Source: Carboxylicivirga longa (GTDB taxonomy: Bacteria > Bacteroidota > Bacteroidia > Bacteroidales > Marinilabiliaceae). From it: a stretch of DNA of 64,000 nt. Of the stretch, positions 16,756-27,400 are shown in pieces. The notes under the pieces were generated by a model that ran no database searches, was not told the DNA's origin, and saw only the letters and a program-made list of their open reading frames with translations. The DNA is taken from the NCBI RefSeq assembly GCF_050589825.1, contig NZ_JBNGOZ010000012.1, positions 74,384 to 138,383 of the forward strand, read 5' to 3'. A program made the translations under genes and the position numbers. How positions within the stretch are numbered: the first letter of the stretch is position 1; every line of letters starts with the position of its first letter.

Positions 16756-19416
16756 ATGTCAATAATCTTACAGCATACTTTTAAACGTCTTTATGTTGTT
16801 TTGCTTGTTCTACTGATGACTGTCAGTTTGAGCGGGCAAAACGTGTTATATACCCCTGTTAACCTGTCTTCAGAAAATGTTTCTACCCATGATTTTCTGG
16901 GTGATATTGAGCAGCAAACTGGCATTGTATTCAGTTATAGTAACCAGTTGTGTTTTCAGGATAGCATAAGTCTTATGCAACTATCAGGGACGGTACGCGA
17001 AATTCTGGATGCTTTATTTAGTAATTGCCCTGCCGGTTATATCGTGCGTGGCAATAAAGTTATTATTCAGGTACAGGACGATGGTGATCGTAAATTTGTG
17101 ATTAAAGGTTATGTGCTTGATCGTCAATCGCGCGAGGCCCTTATTCAAGCCAATATCTATGAGCCTGATCTGTTGTTGGGAACAGTCAGTAATAATTTTG
17201 GTTTCTTTAGTATTGCCATGCCGCGGGGCTTTGTCCACCTAAGTAGTTCTTACGTGGGTTATAAAAATGCACATCACTATATGCAGCTCGAAAAGGATAC
17301 TGTGCTTTACTTTATGATGGAACCCAAAAAGGAGCTGGAGGAGATTGCCGTTGTGGGTCATCGTGTGCCGCAACAAGTTAAAAGTACGCGTACAGGTACT
17401 ATCGATGTGCCCATCGAGCAGATAAAAAACGTGCCCGTGTATTTAGGAGAAGTTGATGTAGTAAAGAGTATTCAGCTATTACCCGGCATACAGAGTGGTG
17501 GTGAAGGTTTTAGTGAGTTGTACGTACGAGGTGGCGGCCCTGATCAAAACCTGGTATTGATGGATGATGTACCCATCTATAACTCCAGTCATCTGCTGGG
17601 TTTCTTCTCTATTTTTAATGCCGATGCCGTTAATAGTGTTCGGGTTATTAAAGGGGGGTTTCCTGCGCGCTATGGCGGACGCCTATCATCGGTTGTAGAT
17701 ATTCGCATGTATGACGGTAATGTTCAGGAATATAAAGGAGTGGCCAGTGTGGGTTTGTTGTCCAGTAAACTAGCTGTTGAGGGACCACTCATTAAAGATA
17801 AGTCCTCATTTTCTGCCTCTTTTCGGCGCACTTATTTGGATATAATGACCAGTTTGTGGCAGATGAAGGAGGCTGATAAAAGCCGATACTATTTCTACGA
17901 TTTCAATGCGAAACTTAATTATCGCCTGTCTCATAAGGATCGGCTCCATCTCAGTGCCTATATGGGCAAGGATCAGTACGGAATTTCTTACAATGAGCAA
18001 AATATAGTTATCAATGCTCCCGAGGATGTGCCCCGACAAACTGTGAAAACCTACGATGAAAGTGATATGGGCTGGCGCAATTATGTGGGGTCAGTGCGCT
18101 GGAATCATGTGTTTGGGAATAAGATGTTTGCTAATACAACACTTACCTATAGTGATTATCGATTCTTCATTGATCAAACCTTAAACTATGTATCTAAAGA
18201 TGTGTGGAATAAGGGTAGTCAAGAGTATTACAGTGGTATTCGTGATGTAAGTGCTAAAGTGGATGTGGACTATATGCCATCTGCGCGTCATTATATTCGT
18301 TTTGGCGCCAATGCCATAGGTCATATTTTCTATCCGGGTATTGATGTTGTACTGGCTGAGATAGCCGGAGGAACACCTGTTGACACAACATTTGGTGGCA
18401 CACGTATGTATCGCTCTGAATATCGCTTTTATGTGGAGGATGATTTTCATTTACTGCCCCGTCTTAAGATGAATATTGGTGGGCATTTTTCTCTTTTTCA
18501 AACCGAAAGTGATAAGTTTTACTGGTCGGCCGAACCGCGTTTGTCCGCTCGTTTTCTCATGCATGATAATTTATCGGTTAAGGCAGCTTATAGTCAGATG
18601 ACACAATATATGCACCTGCTGCGTACGGCAACTGTAGCTATGCCCACCGATTTATGGTTGCCAGTGTCTGATAACATCGCGCCGATGCGAGCCTCTCAGT
18701 ATGCACTGGGGCTGGAGTATGAAATCGCTAATGGTTTTAATTTATCGGTAGAATTTTATTATAAGAAGTTAAAGGATATACTGGCATATAAAGAAACGGC
18801 GGGTTATTTTGATTTCTCGTCGGACTGGCAGAGTAAGCTGACTGTTGGTAAGGGACAGTCGTATGGGGTGGAACTGCTGCTGCATCGCAAGATGGGTAAT
18901 TTATCGGGCTGGTTGGGTTATACTTATTCTAAAAGTACCAATCAGTTTGATGAACTGAACAATGGACGTGAGTTTCCGGCCAACTTTGACCGTACGCATG
19001 ATGTGTCACTTTATACAACCTATAAATTTTCTGAAAAAGTAGATATGGGTGCAACCTGGACTTTTGGTACGGGTAACCCCCTTACCTTGCCCGAGAAAAA
19101 GTATTATGCACCTCCACTCCCTACTGCTGAATCAGATAATACGGGAGGTTATAATCAGTATATTGCGGAGCGTAATAGCTATCGTATGCCCAACTTTCAT
19201 CGTTTAGATGTGGGGTTTAATTTTCATAAGAAAAGGCATTGGGGTAGCCGTTTGTGGAGCGTAGGCATCATGAATACATATGGTCGTCAGAATCCTTTCT
19301 TCCTGTATTTCTCCGATAGAGAAATTGAAGCTACCGGAGAGATTGAGCGCTCCCTTAAGCAGTTTAGTCTGTTTCCTATACCCATCCCCTATGTGCGATA
19401 CACCGTGAAGTTTTAG
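16756..19416 (+). CDS. TonB-dependent receptor with STN signalling domain (FecA-type)
   Basis: The 886-residue outer-membrane protein has a signal peptide (residues about 1-27), a secretin/TonB N-terminal (STN) domain at about 35-105 that contacts FecR, a carboxypeptidase-regulatory-like domain (about 115-195), a plug (QLLPGIQSGGEGFSELYVRGGG) and a barrel ending in YVRYTVKF with a terminal aromatic residue. It moves a ligand across the outer membrane using TonB energy and reports occupancy to the anti-sigma factor. The partner gene is a DUF4249 lipoprotein, not SusD, so it is not a classic glycan utilisation pair; siderophore, metal or peptide ligands are possible and undecided. Confidence 0.9.
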   Translation: MSIILQHTFKRLYVVLLVLLMTVSLSGQNVLYTPVNLSSENVSTHDFLGDIEQQTGIVFSYSNQLCFQDSISLMQLSGTVREILDALFSNCPAGYIVRGNKVIIQVQDDGDRKFVIKGYVLDRQSREALIQANIYEPDLLLGTVSNNFGFFSIAMPRGFVHLSSSYVGYKNAHHYMQLEKDTVLYFMMEPKKELEEIAVVGHRVPQQVKSTRTGTIDVPIEQIKNVPVYLGEVDVVKSIQLLPGIQSGGEGFSELYVRGGGPDQNLVLMDDVPIYNSSHLLGFFSIFNADAVNSVRVIKGGFPARYGGRLSSVVDIRMYDGNVQEYKGVASVGLLSSKLAVEGPLIKDKSSFSASFRRTYLDIMTSLWQMKEADKSRYYFYDFNAKLNYRLSHKDRLHLSAYMGKDQYGISYNEQNIVINAPEDVPRQTVKTYDESDMGWRNYVGSVRWNHVFGNKMFANTTLTYSDYRFFIDQTLNYVSKDVWNKGSQEYYSGIRDVSAKVDVDYMPSARHYIRFGANAIGHIFYPGIDVVLAEIAGGTPVDTTFGGTRMYRSEYRFYVEDDFHLLPRLKMNIGGHFSLFQTESDKFYWSAEPRLSARFLMHDNLSVKAAYSQMTQYMHLLRTATVAMPTDLWLPVSDNIAPMRASQYALGLEYEIANGFNLSVEFYYKKLKDILAYKETAGYFDFSSDWQSKLTVGKGQSYGVELLLHRKMGNLSGWLGYTYSKSTNQFDELNNGREFPANFDRTHDVSLYTTYKFSEKVDMGATWTFGTGNPLTLPEKKYYAPPLPTAESDNTGGYNQYIAERNSYRMPNFHRLDVGFNFHKKRHWGSRLWSVGIMNTYGRQNPFFLYFSDREIEATGEIERSLKQFSLFPIPIPYVRYTVKF

Positions 19417-19418
19417 CC

Positions 19419-20372
19419 ATGAAGAAAAGAAGAATTTATTATCTGTTGTTTACTGTATTGGTGCTGATTGGCTGTGAAAAGGATATTGAAATTGCCCTTA
19501 ATGAGCAGTCTGATAAACTGGTGATGTACGCTTTTGTATATCCCGATAGTGCTTTGCACTTGCATCTGAGTAAAAGTCAGAATATTCTGACACCCAATGA
19601 TTATCAAAAGGTAGAGAAAGGGCGATTTGAACTGGCCATTAATGATGATTACAAGGGAACCTACATTTTGCCCTCAGATACGGTGTGGAGTAGGTGGGCA
19701 GAGTTTTCTTTTAGCAGTAAGGATCGTTTGATATTCAATGCTTATGAGATTGATGGTGATACGGTTTTGGCACGTAGCTTTATTCCGCACAAAGTCAATA
19801 TTTTGGCTTTGGATACACTGTCGGTGAATGTCAATGTTGGTGAAGAGGTGGATGTACCTATGCTGCGTACCACTGTTTCGTTTAAAGATCCGGGAGATGA
19901 AAAAAATTACTATCAGCTTTATGTACTGCGCGAAGGATGGGGTGTGGAAGATGGGAAAGTTAATTATACGCGGCAAACTGTCTCGTATGCCAAAGAGGAT
20001 CCTGTTTTTACGCAGGGTGAGCAGAGTGGTAGCTTGTTGCCGGGACTTGATCTTCAGGGCTTATTTGCCGATGATATTATTAACGGGCGCACGCATCCGT
20101 TAAGGCTGAACATCCCCTCGGAGTACTTTTTATTTAGTTACCATGAACAGAAAATAAAGATAACCGTTTACCTCTATCACCATACCATCGATTATTACGA
20201 GTATTTGCGATCCACCATATTAGCTGATGGCTATGCTGGTATTTATGAAGGATTGCCGGTTTTTGAGCCTGTTAAAATTCATAGCAATGTAAAGGGTGGG
20301 CTGGGATTGGTATCCGGTATGAATTTCGACAGTGATTCGTTAGTATTTACACGTGATATAAGGCATGAATAG
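19419..20372 (+). CDS. DUF4249 lipoprotein
   Basis: The 317-residue protein has a lipoprotein signal with lipobox LIGC (Cys20), then a beta-rich body starting DIEIALNEQSDKLVMYAFVYPDS, the arrangement of the DUF4249 family that accompanies TonB-dependent receptors in Bacteroidota. It starts 3 bases after the receptor stop. It probably sits at the outer membrane and assists the receptor; its biochemical role is not known. Two short hydrophobic stretches are strands rather than membrane spans. Confidence 0.8.
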   Translation: MKKRRIYYLLFTVLVLIGCEKDIEIALNEQSDKLVMYAFVYPDSALHLHLSKSQNILTPNDYQKVEKGRFELAINDDYKGTYILPSDTVWSRWAEFSFSSKDRLIFNAYEIDGDTVLARSFIPHKVNILALDTLSVNVNVGEEVDVPMLRTTVSFKDPGDEKNYYQLYVLREGWGVEDGKVNYTRQTVSYAKEDPVFTQGEQSGSLLPGLDLQGLFADDIINGRTHPLRLNIPSEYFLFSYHEQKIKITVYLYHHTIDYYEYLRSTILADGYAGIYEGLPVFEPVKIHSNVKGGLGLVSGMNFDSDSLVFTRDIRHE

Positions 20373-20449
20373 TTCTACTGGTTTAATCATGAGGGTTTTT
20401 GGGGATTTTTTGGTGTGCAAAATGTCATATTTATAAGTGCGGCATATCT

Positions 20450-20481
20450 TTTGAGGAGGCGGATGGAAATTTGTAGTTTTA
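20450..20481 (+). promoter_or_regulatory. Candidate promoter of trxB
   Basis: TTTG at 20450-20453, a 20-base spacer and TAGTTTTA (one base off TAnnTTTG) at 20474-20481, placing transcription start about 27 bases before the ATG at 20515. Confidence 0.45.
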
Positions 20482-20514
20482 CGACTTATTCAGAAATAAT
20501 TATATTTAGATATT

Positions 20515-21516
20515 ATGGCTCTTTTTGAAAAAATGGGAAACCTGGAGGCTCCCCAGGGGGAAAATAAGGAAATGGGAGATGTGGAAAAGGTAAAAGTATT
20601 AATTGTTGGGTCAGGACCAGCAGGCTATACCGCGGCCATTTATGCGGCACGTGCTAACCTGAGTCCGGTTATGTACGAAGGTCTGCAGCCCGGCGGACAG
20701 CTTACTACTACCACCGATGTTGAAAACTTCCCTGGCTATCCTGATGGTGTAACAGGGCCAGAGATGATGGAGGATCTGAAGAAGCAGGCTGCTCGTTTTG
20801 GTACCGATATTCGTTTTGGTATGGCTACGGCTGCTGATCTTAGTCAGCGTCCGTTTAAGGTTACTATTGATGGTAATAAGGTTGTTGAGGCTGAAGCCTT
20901 GATTATTGCTACAGGTGCTACAGCTAAGTATTTAGGTTTACCCGATGAAACAAAGTATGCAGGTTCTGGTGTGTCGGCCTGCGCCACTTGTGATGGATTT
21001 TTCTATCGCGGCAAAGATGTGGCTGTGGTTGGCGGTGGTGATACGGCCCTTGAGGAGGCCATGTATTTGGCCGGCTTGTGTAAAAAGGTGTACCTGATTG
21101 TGCGTCGTGATGTATTCCGTGCCTCAAAAGTTATGCAGGAGCGCGCCCTGAAGACTCCGAACATCGAAGTACTGTGGAAGCATCAAACCAAAGGATTGTT
21201 TGGCGATGGTGTAGTAGAAGGCGCCACTTTGGTTAAGAATATGGGAACACCCGAAGAGGAGGAAGTGAAGATTAAGATCGATGGTTTCTTTCTGGGTATT
21301 GGTCATAAGCCTAACTCAGATATCTTTGCTGAATATATTGATACCAATGATGTGGGCTATATCAAGACGGTTCCCGGAACATCTAAAACAAACGTACCAG
21401 GGGTGTTTGCCTGTGGCGATGTGCAGGATGATCAGTATCGTCAGGCTGTTACGGCAGCCGGATCAGGCTGTATGGCAGCCATTGATGCCGAACGTTTCCT
21501 GGCTGAACAGGAATAA
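20515..21516 (+). CDS. trxB: Thioredoxin reductase
   Basis: The 333-residue flavoenzyme has the FAD-binding GSGPAGYTAA at about 31-40, the redox CATC motif (about 160-163) in SGVSACATCDGFFY, the NADPH-binding VGGGDTALEEA, and the FACGDV motif near the C-terminus. It reduces thioredoxin with NADPH in the cytoplasm. The first about 25 residues (MALFEKMGNLEAPQGENKEM) are not part of the usual fold; an internal ATG at 20572 (MGDVEKVKVLIVG) would give the family's usual length of about 314, but the predicted promoter allows either. Confidence 0.95.
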   Translation: MALFEKMGNLEAPQGENKEMGDVEKVKVLIVGSGPAGYTAAIYAARANLSPVMYEGLQPGGQLTTTTDVENFPGYPDGVTGPEMMEDLKKQAARFGTDIRFGMATAADLSQRPFKVTIDGNKVVEAEALIIATGATAKYLGLPDETKYAGSGVSACATCDGFFYRGKDVAVVGGGDTALEEAMYLAGLCKKVYLIVRRDVFRASKVMQERALKTPNIEVLWKHQTKGLFGDGVVEGATLVKNMGTPEEEEVKIKIDGFFLGIGHKPNSDIFAEYIDTNDVGYIKTVPGTSKTNVPGVFACGDVQDDQYRQAVTAAGSGCMAAIDAERFLAEQE

Positions 21517-21542
21517 GAATATTTTTGATTATAGATTAGAAG

Positions 21543-21570
21543 AGGGGTGGCTGCGGTCATCCCTTTTTTT
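21543..21570 (+). terminator. Terminator of trxB
   Basis: An inverted repeat AGGGGTG / TCATCCCT (with two G-U type pairs) followed by a run of T, 27 bases after the trxB stop. Confidence 0.6.
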
Positions 21571-21723
21571 TGCCTCAAAATGGTCCGTATTTCTTTCATT
21601 ATTTCACCATTGAACCTCGCCCTTTGCAACATTCTGAGTCCAAAAAAACTATGTTATACTCTGCTTATTGCTAAAATATGATGAAGGATTCTATTTGCTT
21701 AGTGAATTTTAAAGAATTAATTT

Positions 21724-21731
21724 TAAATTTG
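21724..21731 (+). promoter_or_regulatory. -7 element TAAATTTG upstream of the FadR-type regulator
   Basis: Exact TAnnTTTG match, 26 bases before the ATG. The upstream -33 TTTG is missing at the usual spacing, which suggests dependence on an activator or weak expression. Confidence 0.4.
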
Positions 21732-21756
21732 TATGATGTATTAAGCGGATAGATAA

Positions 21757-22482
21757 ATGGAAGAATTATTTGGAAAAATTGGTACGAGTCAAACCTTAAG
21801 CCAAAAGATAGAACGAAAAATCGAGGAGGCCATCCGGTCAAAACGATTGATTACCGGGGCTAAATTGCCCTCCGAGAAGGAGTTGTGTGAGAGTTTTGCC
21901 GTGAGCCGAACGGCCTTGCGCGAAGCATTGCGACGCCTGAGTGCCCGGGGGCTTATCGAAATAAAAAAGGGAAGTGGCATGTATGTATCTGAAATTAAGA
22001 TTGAGGATGCCATCAAGTCTTTGAATTTGTATTACGATCTAAAATTTGATTCGAGTCTTATCCGCCAGATTATTGAGGTGCGACGTATTTTTGAGCCCGA
22101 AATCGGCCGCCTGGCTGCCATTAATCGCACTGATGATGATGTGAAGTTGTTGCAGTCAAATATTGCCGAGCTAGAGCGATGTAATCCCGATAATACTCAG
22201 CTGGAGGTGGATTTAATTAACCGCTTTCATATGAATATGGCGAAAGCCACGGGGAATCCCATTGTAATCATATCCATGGAGCCAATTTATTCATTATTGC
22301 CCCGCATGCGTAATATGATTTATGCCAATATTGAGGGAGAGAAAGAGTACACTGTGCGCTTGCAGCATGAGATATTAAAGGCGGTGATTGATAAGGATAG
22401 CGAACGTTCTTATCAGTATACTGTTGAGTTGCTGGAGCGTAATATGGAGGTATACGATAAATATTTTAAGGATACGGATTAA
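21757..22482 (+). CDS. FadR-family (GntR) transcriptional regulator
   Basis: The 241-residue protein has an N-terminal winged helix (about 12-75) with the GntR signature KLPSEKELCESFAVSRTALREALRRL and GLIEIKKGSGMYV, and a C-terminal FCD ligand-binding domain (about 95-230) with candidate metal-binding Asp/His residues (FEPEIGR, NRFHMNMAKATGNP, LQHEILKAV). FCD regulators sense sugar acids or other organic acids. It converges on murQ and is separated from it by a strong terminator, so a link to the MurNAc genes is possible but only positional. Confidence 0.85.
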   Translation: MEELFGKIGTSQTLSQKIERKIEEAIRSKRLITGAKLPSEKELCESFAVSRTALREALRRLSARGLIEIKKGSGMYVSEIKIEDAIKSLNLYYDLKFDSSLIRQIIEVRRIFEPEIGRLAAINRTDDDVKLLQSNIAELERCNPDNTQLEVDLINRFHMNMAKATGNPIVIISMEPIYSLLPRMRNMIYANIEGEKEYTVRLQHEILKAVIDKDSERSYQYTVELLERNMEVYDKYFKDTD

Positions 22483-22512
22483 AATATATTAGTGCAGAAG
22501 CGTTAAGCCATA

Positions 22513-22554
22513 AAAGCCGGAGGAAACCACGCAACGTGGTTCATCTCCGGCTTT
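22513..22554. terminator. Bidirectional terminator between FadR-type gene and murQ
   Basis: AAAGCCGGA at 22513-22521 pairs with TCCGGCTTT at 22546-22554; inside lies a second stem AACCACG/CGTGGTT. It separates convergent genes. Confidence 0.8.
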
Positions 22555-22565
22555 CCTTCTTAAAA

Positions 22566-23393
22566 CTATCGTCGGTAGGCATCAATTGCTTTCTTCACTG
22601 ATCCATGTTCCAGCAATAATCCTTTTGCTGTTTCGTAGTTCATGTTCAGCTCATCCATAATCATACGTGCACCCCTATCAACCAGTTTTTTGTTGGTTAA
22701 TTGCATGTTTACCATTTTATTGCCTTTTACACGCCCCAGCTTAATCATAATACTGGTGGTAATCATGTTAAGGATCATTTTCTGGGCTGTTCCTGCTTTT
22801 AGGCGTGTGCTGCCCGTAACAAATTCAGGCCCCACAATGGCTTCAATGGGAAATTCGGTCACAGCAGCCACCTGAGTGCCCGGGTTGCAAGTGATGCAAC
22901 CGGTCAAGAGGCCGTTTTTACGGGCATGTTGTATGCCGCCAATAACGTAGGGTGTAGTACCCGAGGCTGCAATGCCGATTACCGTATCCAATTCATCTAC
23001 TTTGTATTCGCCCAATTCTCGCCAGGCTTTGTCCGGGTCATCTTCGGCTGATTCAACGGCTTGTCGTAATGCCCTGTCGCCACCCGCTATTAGGCCAATC
23101 ACCATATTGTCAGGCACCCCAAAAGTGGGCGGCAACTCTGAGGCATCCAGTACCCCCAAGCGACCACTTGTGCCGGCACCCAAATAAAAAACCCGGCCGC
23201 CCTGTTCCATTCGTTTAATGATACGCTCAACCAGTGCTTTGATTTGGGGTAATGCTTTTTCAACGGCCAAATGCACATTGGCATCTTCGCGATTGATGTT
23301 TCTAATGAGTTCTTCCACTGACATCTTTTCCAGATTGTCAAAATGGGAAGGCGATTCGGTTATGCTTAATCTTTGTTTCTTTTGTGCTATCAT
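22566..23393 (-). CDS. murQ: N-acetylmuramic acid 6-phosphate etherase
   Basis: The 275-residue enzyme is a SIS-domain protein. It has the MurQ signatures SPSHFDNLEKMS, YLGAGTSGRLGVLDASELPPTFG, IAGGDRALRQAVESAEDD, IAASGTTPYV and VTGSTRLKAGTAQKM. It cleaves the lactyl ether of MurNAc-6-phosphate in the cytoplasm, giving GlcNAc-6-phosphate and D-lactate, a central step of peptidoglycan recycling. It is transcribed with the kinase upstream (3 bases between genes). The N-terminal helix extension is the usual one. Length is about 25 residues under the E. coli enzyme, normal for Bacteroidota. Confidence 0.95.
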   Translation of the reverse strand: MIAQKKQRLSITESPSHFDNLEKMSVEELIRNINREDANVHLAVEKALPQIKALVERIIKRMEQGGRVFYLGAGTSGRLGVLDASELPPTFGVPDNMVIGLIAGGDRALRQAVESAEDDPDKAWRELGEYKVDELDTVIGIAASGTTPYVIGGIQHARKNGLLTGCITCNPGTQVAAVTEFPIEAIVGPEFVTGSTRLKAGTAQKMILNMITTSIMIKLGRVKGNKMVNMQLTNKKLVDRGARMIMDELNMNYETAKGLLLEHGSVKKAIDAYRR

Positions 23394-23396
23394 AAT

Positions 23397-24239
23397 TTAA
23401 TGCTTTAGTGCGGTATGGTATTGTATCAATCCTTCCATGGGTGCCTGTGTAATGGATCCCAGCTTTAGATTGTACTTAATAAGTGCCTTTTTAAGTTGAT
23501 TTTTAAAATAATAGGCGATGCTACCTGTAAAATGTATGGGTAAGCTGGCAGCTTGCTCATACTGAAGCAGGTTACGTTCTATAAATTCGCAAAAGGCCTG
23601 TGTGACCAGGCTTTCAATCTCCGGTTTTTCAATGTGTTGTGCTAAAAATCGTGTGTATTGTGCCAGGTAACGATTGGGGAAGCCTTGTTTGTAAATGTGA
23701 TCCAGTATTTCGGCCTGAGTGGTTGAGTAGGTTTCAAAAAAATGCTTCCTTACACTTTCGGGTAGCTGATTTTTTAATAAGTCACCAATAAGTTTTTTGC
23801 CCAGTACTGCGCCACTGCCTTCATCGCCTATGATAAAACCCAAGGGTGATACGTTATTTACCATGGCTTGCCCATCGTAGTAACACGAATTGGAGCCGGT
23901 ACCTAATATACAGGCAATACCAGGCTGTTGCTGGCACAGAGAACGGGCGGCTGCGCATAGGTCACTGTCTATATGAATATCAGCACCTTGAAAATAGGCT
24001 GCAAGACCTTCTTTTACAATGTTATTTTTTTCCTCGTTGGCACAGCCGGCACCATAAAAATAAATGGTTTGAGGCTTTTTGTAATTTAGTGTATATTCCT
24101 CCATTAAATTTTGTAGTATCTCGGAGGAGGTTTGATAAAAAGGGTTAATGCCTTTTGTAATACATTTCTCTATGGGCTGTCTATTTTCAATCAAGCACCA
24201 TTCTGTTTTGGTTGATCCGCTGTCTGCAATAAGTATCAT
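23397..24239 (-). CDS. murK: BadF/BadG-type sugar kinase, probable MurNAc/GlcNAc kinase
   Basis: The 280-residue protein is of the BadF/BadG ATPase fold (ASKHA). It shows the phosphate-1 motif ADSGSTKTEWCL at the N-terminus, the phosphate-2 motif ILGTGSNSCYYDG near 115-127, and GDEGSGAVLGKKL near 138-150. MurK in Clostridium and the homologous Tannerella enzyme phosphorylate MurNAc and GlcNAc before MurQ acts. It is the first gene of the minus-strand pair with murQ, so it very likely provides MurNAc-6-phosphate. The substrate itself is inferred from the neighbours and not from diagnostic residues. Confidence 0.8.
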   Translation of the reverse strand: MILIADSGSTKTEWCLIENRQPIEKCITKGINPFYQTSSEILQNLMEEYTLNYKKPQTIYFYGAGCANEEKNNIVKEGLAAYFQGADIHIDSDLCAAARSLCQQQPGIACILGTGSNSCYYDGQAMVNNVSPLGFIIGDEGSGAVLGKKLIGDLLKNQLPESVRKHFFETYSTTQAEILDHIYKQGFPNRYLAQYTRFLAQHIEKPEIESLVTQAFCEFIERNLLQYEQAASLPIHFTGSIAYYFKNQLKKALIKYNLKLGSITQAPMEGLIQYHTALKH

Positions 24240-24346
24240 ATAATAATAACGTGATATGTATTATAAATATTAGTTTAGTGTTGTATAAGCAAGATATATT
24301 GAACTGTGTAGGTGTTTATCTTCGCTATTTCTTCCTGAATACCTTG

Positions 24347-24377
24347 CAAATGTATAAATTATTTGAGTGTGAATCAA
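24347..24377 (-). promoter_or_regulatory. Promoter of the kinase-murQ pair
   Basis: On the minus strand TTG (24377-24375), a 20-base spacer and TACATTTG (24354-24347), an exact TAnnTTTG. The predicted leader is about 100 bases. It is divergent from, and separated by about 30 bases from, the promoter of the plus-strand salvage operon, so one regulator could serve both. Confidence 0.55.
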
Positions 24378-24405
24378 GAATAACACGTAAGATGTATGAC
24401 AAAAA

Positions 24406-24436
24406 TTTGTAACTTGAAAAAAACTTTCTACTTTTG
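24406..24436 (+). promoter_or_regulatory. Promoter of the plus-strand salvage operon
   Basis: TTTG at 24406-24409, exactly 19 bases, then TACTTTTG at 24429-24436: a full Bacteroidota sigma-ABfr type consensus. Predicted start about 24443, only about 22 bases before ATG 24465, which rules out the earlier in-frame start at 24396. Confidence 0.75.
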
Positions 24437-24464
24437 GTTCATCGTAAAGCGATATTTACCAGGG

Positions 24465-27400
24465 ATGATGAAAAAATATAATCCACATATTATTGTATGT
24501 ATAATTGCTTGCTTCATGGCTGGCGCAATAAATGCTCAAACTGTTTCAGACAGAAGCATGGAGAGTTTGTTAGATACCGTCTTGAAGAAGTGGAGCGATC
24601 CCATGCCGCATCAAATGCATCAGGGCATTGCCAAGCTGGATTCTTTTGTCATTAGCCGGGCAGATAGTTGCATAAACTACTACTTTAATAAAACCTTATC
24701 CTATCGACCTTGGCGCGAGGCAACCGTTTCCGGGTTTAAGAAAAGCCTGCAATCTATGCAGGATAGCCTTGTTGAAAGTTATTGTGTTCAGGTATTTAGC
24801 GACGGTCAGACCCTGGAGAGTTTAATTCCTAATTTATTTCGAAAGAGTGATCGCATTGATACGGCACGCTTGTCAAAAGTCGACAGTGGTGCAAAGTTTG
24901 TTACACGCCTTGAGCAGCCTGTTTTTCCTCAGGGTCTTGATGGTAATCATATTGCCTTATGGCATAGTCATGGCTGGTATTATGAGTCAAAGCTTGATCG
25001 ATGGGAGTGGCAGCGGGCCCGGTTGTTTGGCTCTGTAGAGGATATTTCGCCAATGATGTATGTGCTGCCATACCTTGTCCCCATGCTGGAGCGAGCTGGT
25101 GCCAATGTGTTTTTGCCGCGTGAACGCTGTCTCAATCCTCGTGAAGTGATTGTGGATAGTGACCGTTCGACGGGTAAATCATTTGTGCAGTACAATAATA
25201 AATTAAAGGTATTTAGGCAGTTGGGTTTTGCTTATAAAGACACCCTTTATCCGAGCGACAATCCGTTTCTGATGGGCAGCTCCCATCTGTTTGAGTCAGG
25301 TGGGGGTAAAGTTGCTGACTTCCATGCTGATATACCGGCTACCGGCAACTATGCGGTTTATGTGAGCTATAAGCACGATCGGAATAATAGTACAGCTGTA
25401 CGTTATGTAGTACAGCACAGTGGAGGATCCACCTCATACCTTCTTAATCAATCGATGGGTGGCAATACCTGGGCTTATTTGGGCTCTCACCGCTTCGAAA
25501 AGGGTCGGGAGGCTGTTGTCGAAGTGCATGGAAGAGGTCGTATTTCAGTGGATGCCATGCGCTTGGGTGGTGGTATGGGCAATGTAGCCCGCCGCCCGGC
25601 CAATGAGGTGGTGCCCAATCAATGGTCCTTGCGGAGTCAGGATGATAAGAAAGTGAAGCCTGCCCAAGTAAACCCCAAACAATATTCCTGGAAGCTGTCG
25701 CAAAGACCCCGTTACATGGAGGCTGCGCGTTACTGGTTGCAATATGCCGGCATGCCCGATACTCTTGTTTACAGTCTCAATGAGGGCAAGAATGATTATA
25801 ATGATGATTATCAGAGCCGGGGCGAATGGGTCGATTATTTAATGGGCGCCCCCAATGGGCCTACTAAGTGGAGAGCTGTTAAAGGATTGGGATTACCGAT
25901 TGATCTGTCTTTCGCTTTTCATACTGATGCAGGGGTAACGCCCAACGACTCGGTGATTGGTACCCTTGGGATATACAGTGCAGCCCGCGACAGTGGTTAT
26001 TTTCCCAATGGACAGTCAAAACTGGCCGGTCGGGATCTAAGTGATATTATTCAAACACAAATTGTTGACGATATACGATCTCTTTATAAAGATGACTGGA
26101 CGCGGCGAGGTTTATGGGATAAGCAGTATTCAGAAGCTTGGCGCCCCAATGTGCCAACAATGCTATTGGAACTTTTGTCGCATCAGAACCTGGCCGATAT
26201 GAAATATGGTCTTGATCCGCATTTTCGGCGTGATGTCAGTCGCGCCATTTATAAGGGCATTTTAAAGTTTATGGCCATGCAGGAGAGACGCGACTATTGT
26301 GTGCAGCCTCTGCCGGTTGATCATCTGGCCATTGGTGAAACAAAAAAAGGCTATGAGTTGACATGGCGGCCGGTAATCGATACCCTGGAAGCAAGTGCTA
26401 CGCCTACTCGATACAAGGTATATCGCCGCGTGGGTAAGGCCGGTTTTGATAATGGCACTATTGTGAACCAGCCCTTTTATGCAATACCAAAATTAAAGAA
26501 GGGCGATATCGTTAGTTATAAGGTAACAGCGATTAATGACGGAGGAGAGAGCAGTGCCAGTGAAGTTCTGTCGGTGGGAATGGCCCGCAAAAGATCTGAA
26601 ACAGTGTTGGTGGTGAATGGCTTTGACCGCATTGCAGCACCGGCCTTTGTTGATGAGGGTGATTTTGCCGGTGTTGCCTGGTGGGATGATCAGGGTGTGC
26701 CCGATCAGTATGAGTATGCCTATACGGGACATCAGTATGATTTTAATCGCCAGTCGCCCTGGCTCGATGATGACAGTCCGGGTTGGGGAGCGAGTTACGG
26801 CAATACTGAAGGAAAAGTCATCAGAGGAAATAATTTTGATCATGTATGGGTACATGGACAGGCCATATTGGCGGCCGGCTATTCATTTATTTCGGTGAGT
26901 GATGAGGTTTTTGAAGATCCTGAATACGATGCATCATCATTTAAGGTGGTCGATATTATTTTGGGAGAAGAGCGAAGCACTGAGGTGTATAAGGGTAGGT
27001 CACCCCGCTATAAAATATACACATCGGCGTTTATGAATAAGTTGTGTGCGCTGACCGCCAACAAGCAGCATGTTTTGTTAAGTGGAGCCTATGTGGGTTC
27101 GGATATTTACCTCAATAAGGATACGGCAGCCATGGATTTTGCAGCCGATGTGCTCAGATTTAAATGGCGGACGAATCATGCTTCGCAAAGTGGCAATGTT
27201 TACGCAAGCGATTATGCCTTGCCTTACCTAAAGGGGCAATTTGAGTTTAACACAGAGTTCAGTGAGGAGTATTACGCCGTGGAGGCACCCGATGCCATTG
27301 AGCCCATGGGAATAAATGCCATAACAGCCATGCGCTATGGCGAAAATAATGCCAGTGCAGCAGTCTTGTATGATGGTAACTATAAAACGATTGTAATGGG

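Noticed and set aside
20515..20572. Extension at the N-terminus of trxB as a separate targeting signal
   Set aside because: It is polar, short and has no signal or membrane character; an internal ATG would remove it, so it is more likely a start-choice question than a feature.
24396..24464. Upstream extension of the amidase-like gene
   Set aside because: The promoter TTTG-N19-TACTTTTG lies inside this stretch, so the message starts after the proposed codon.
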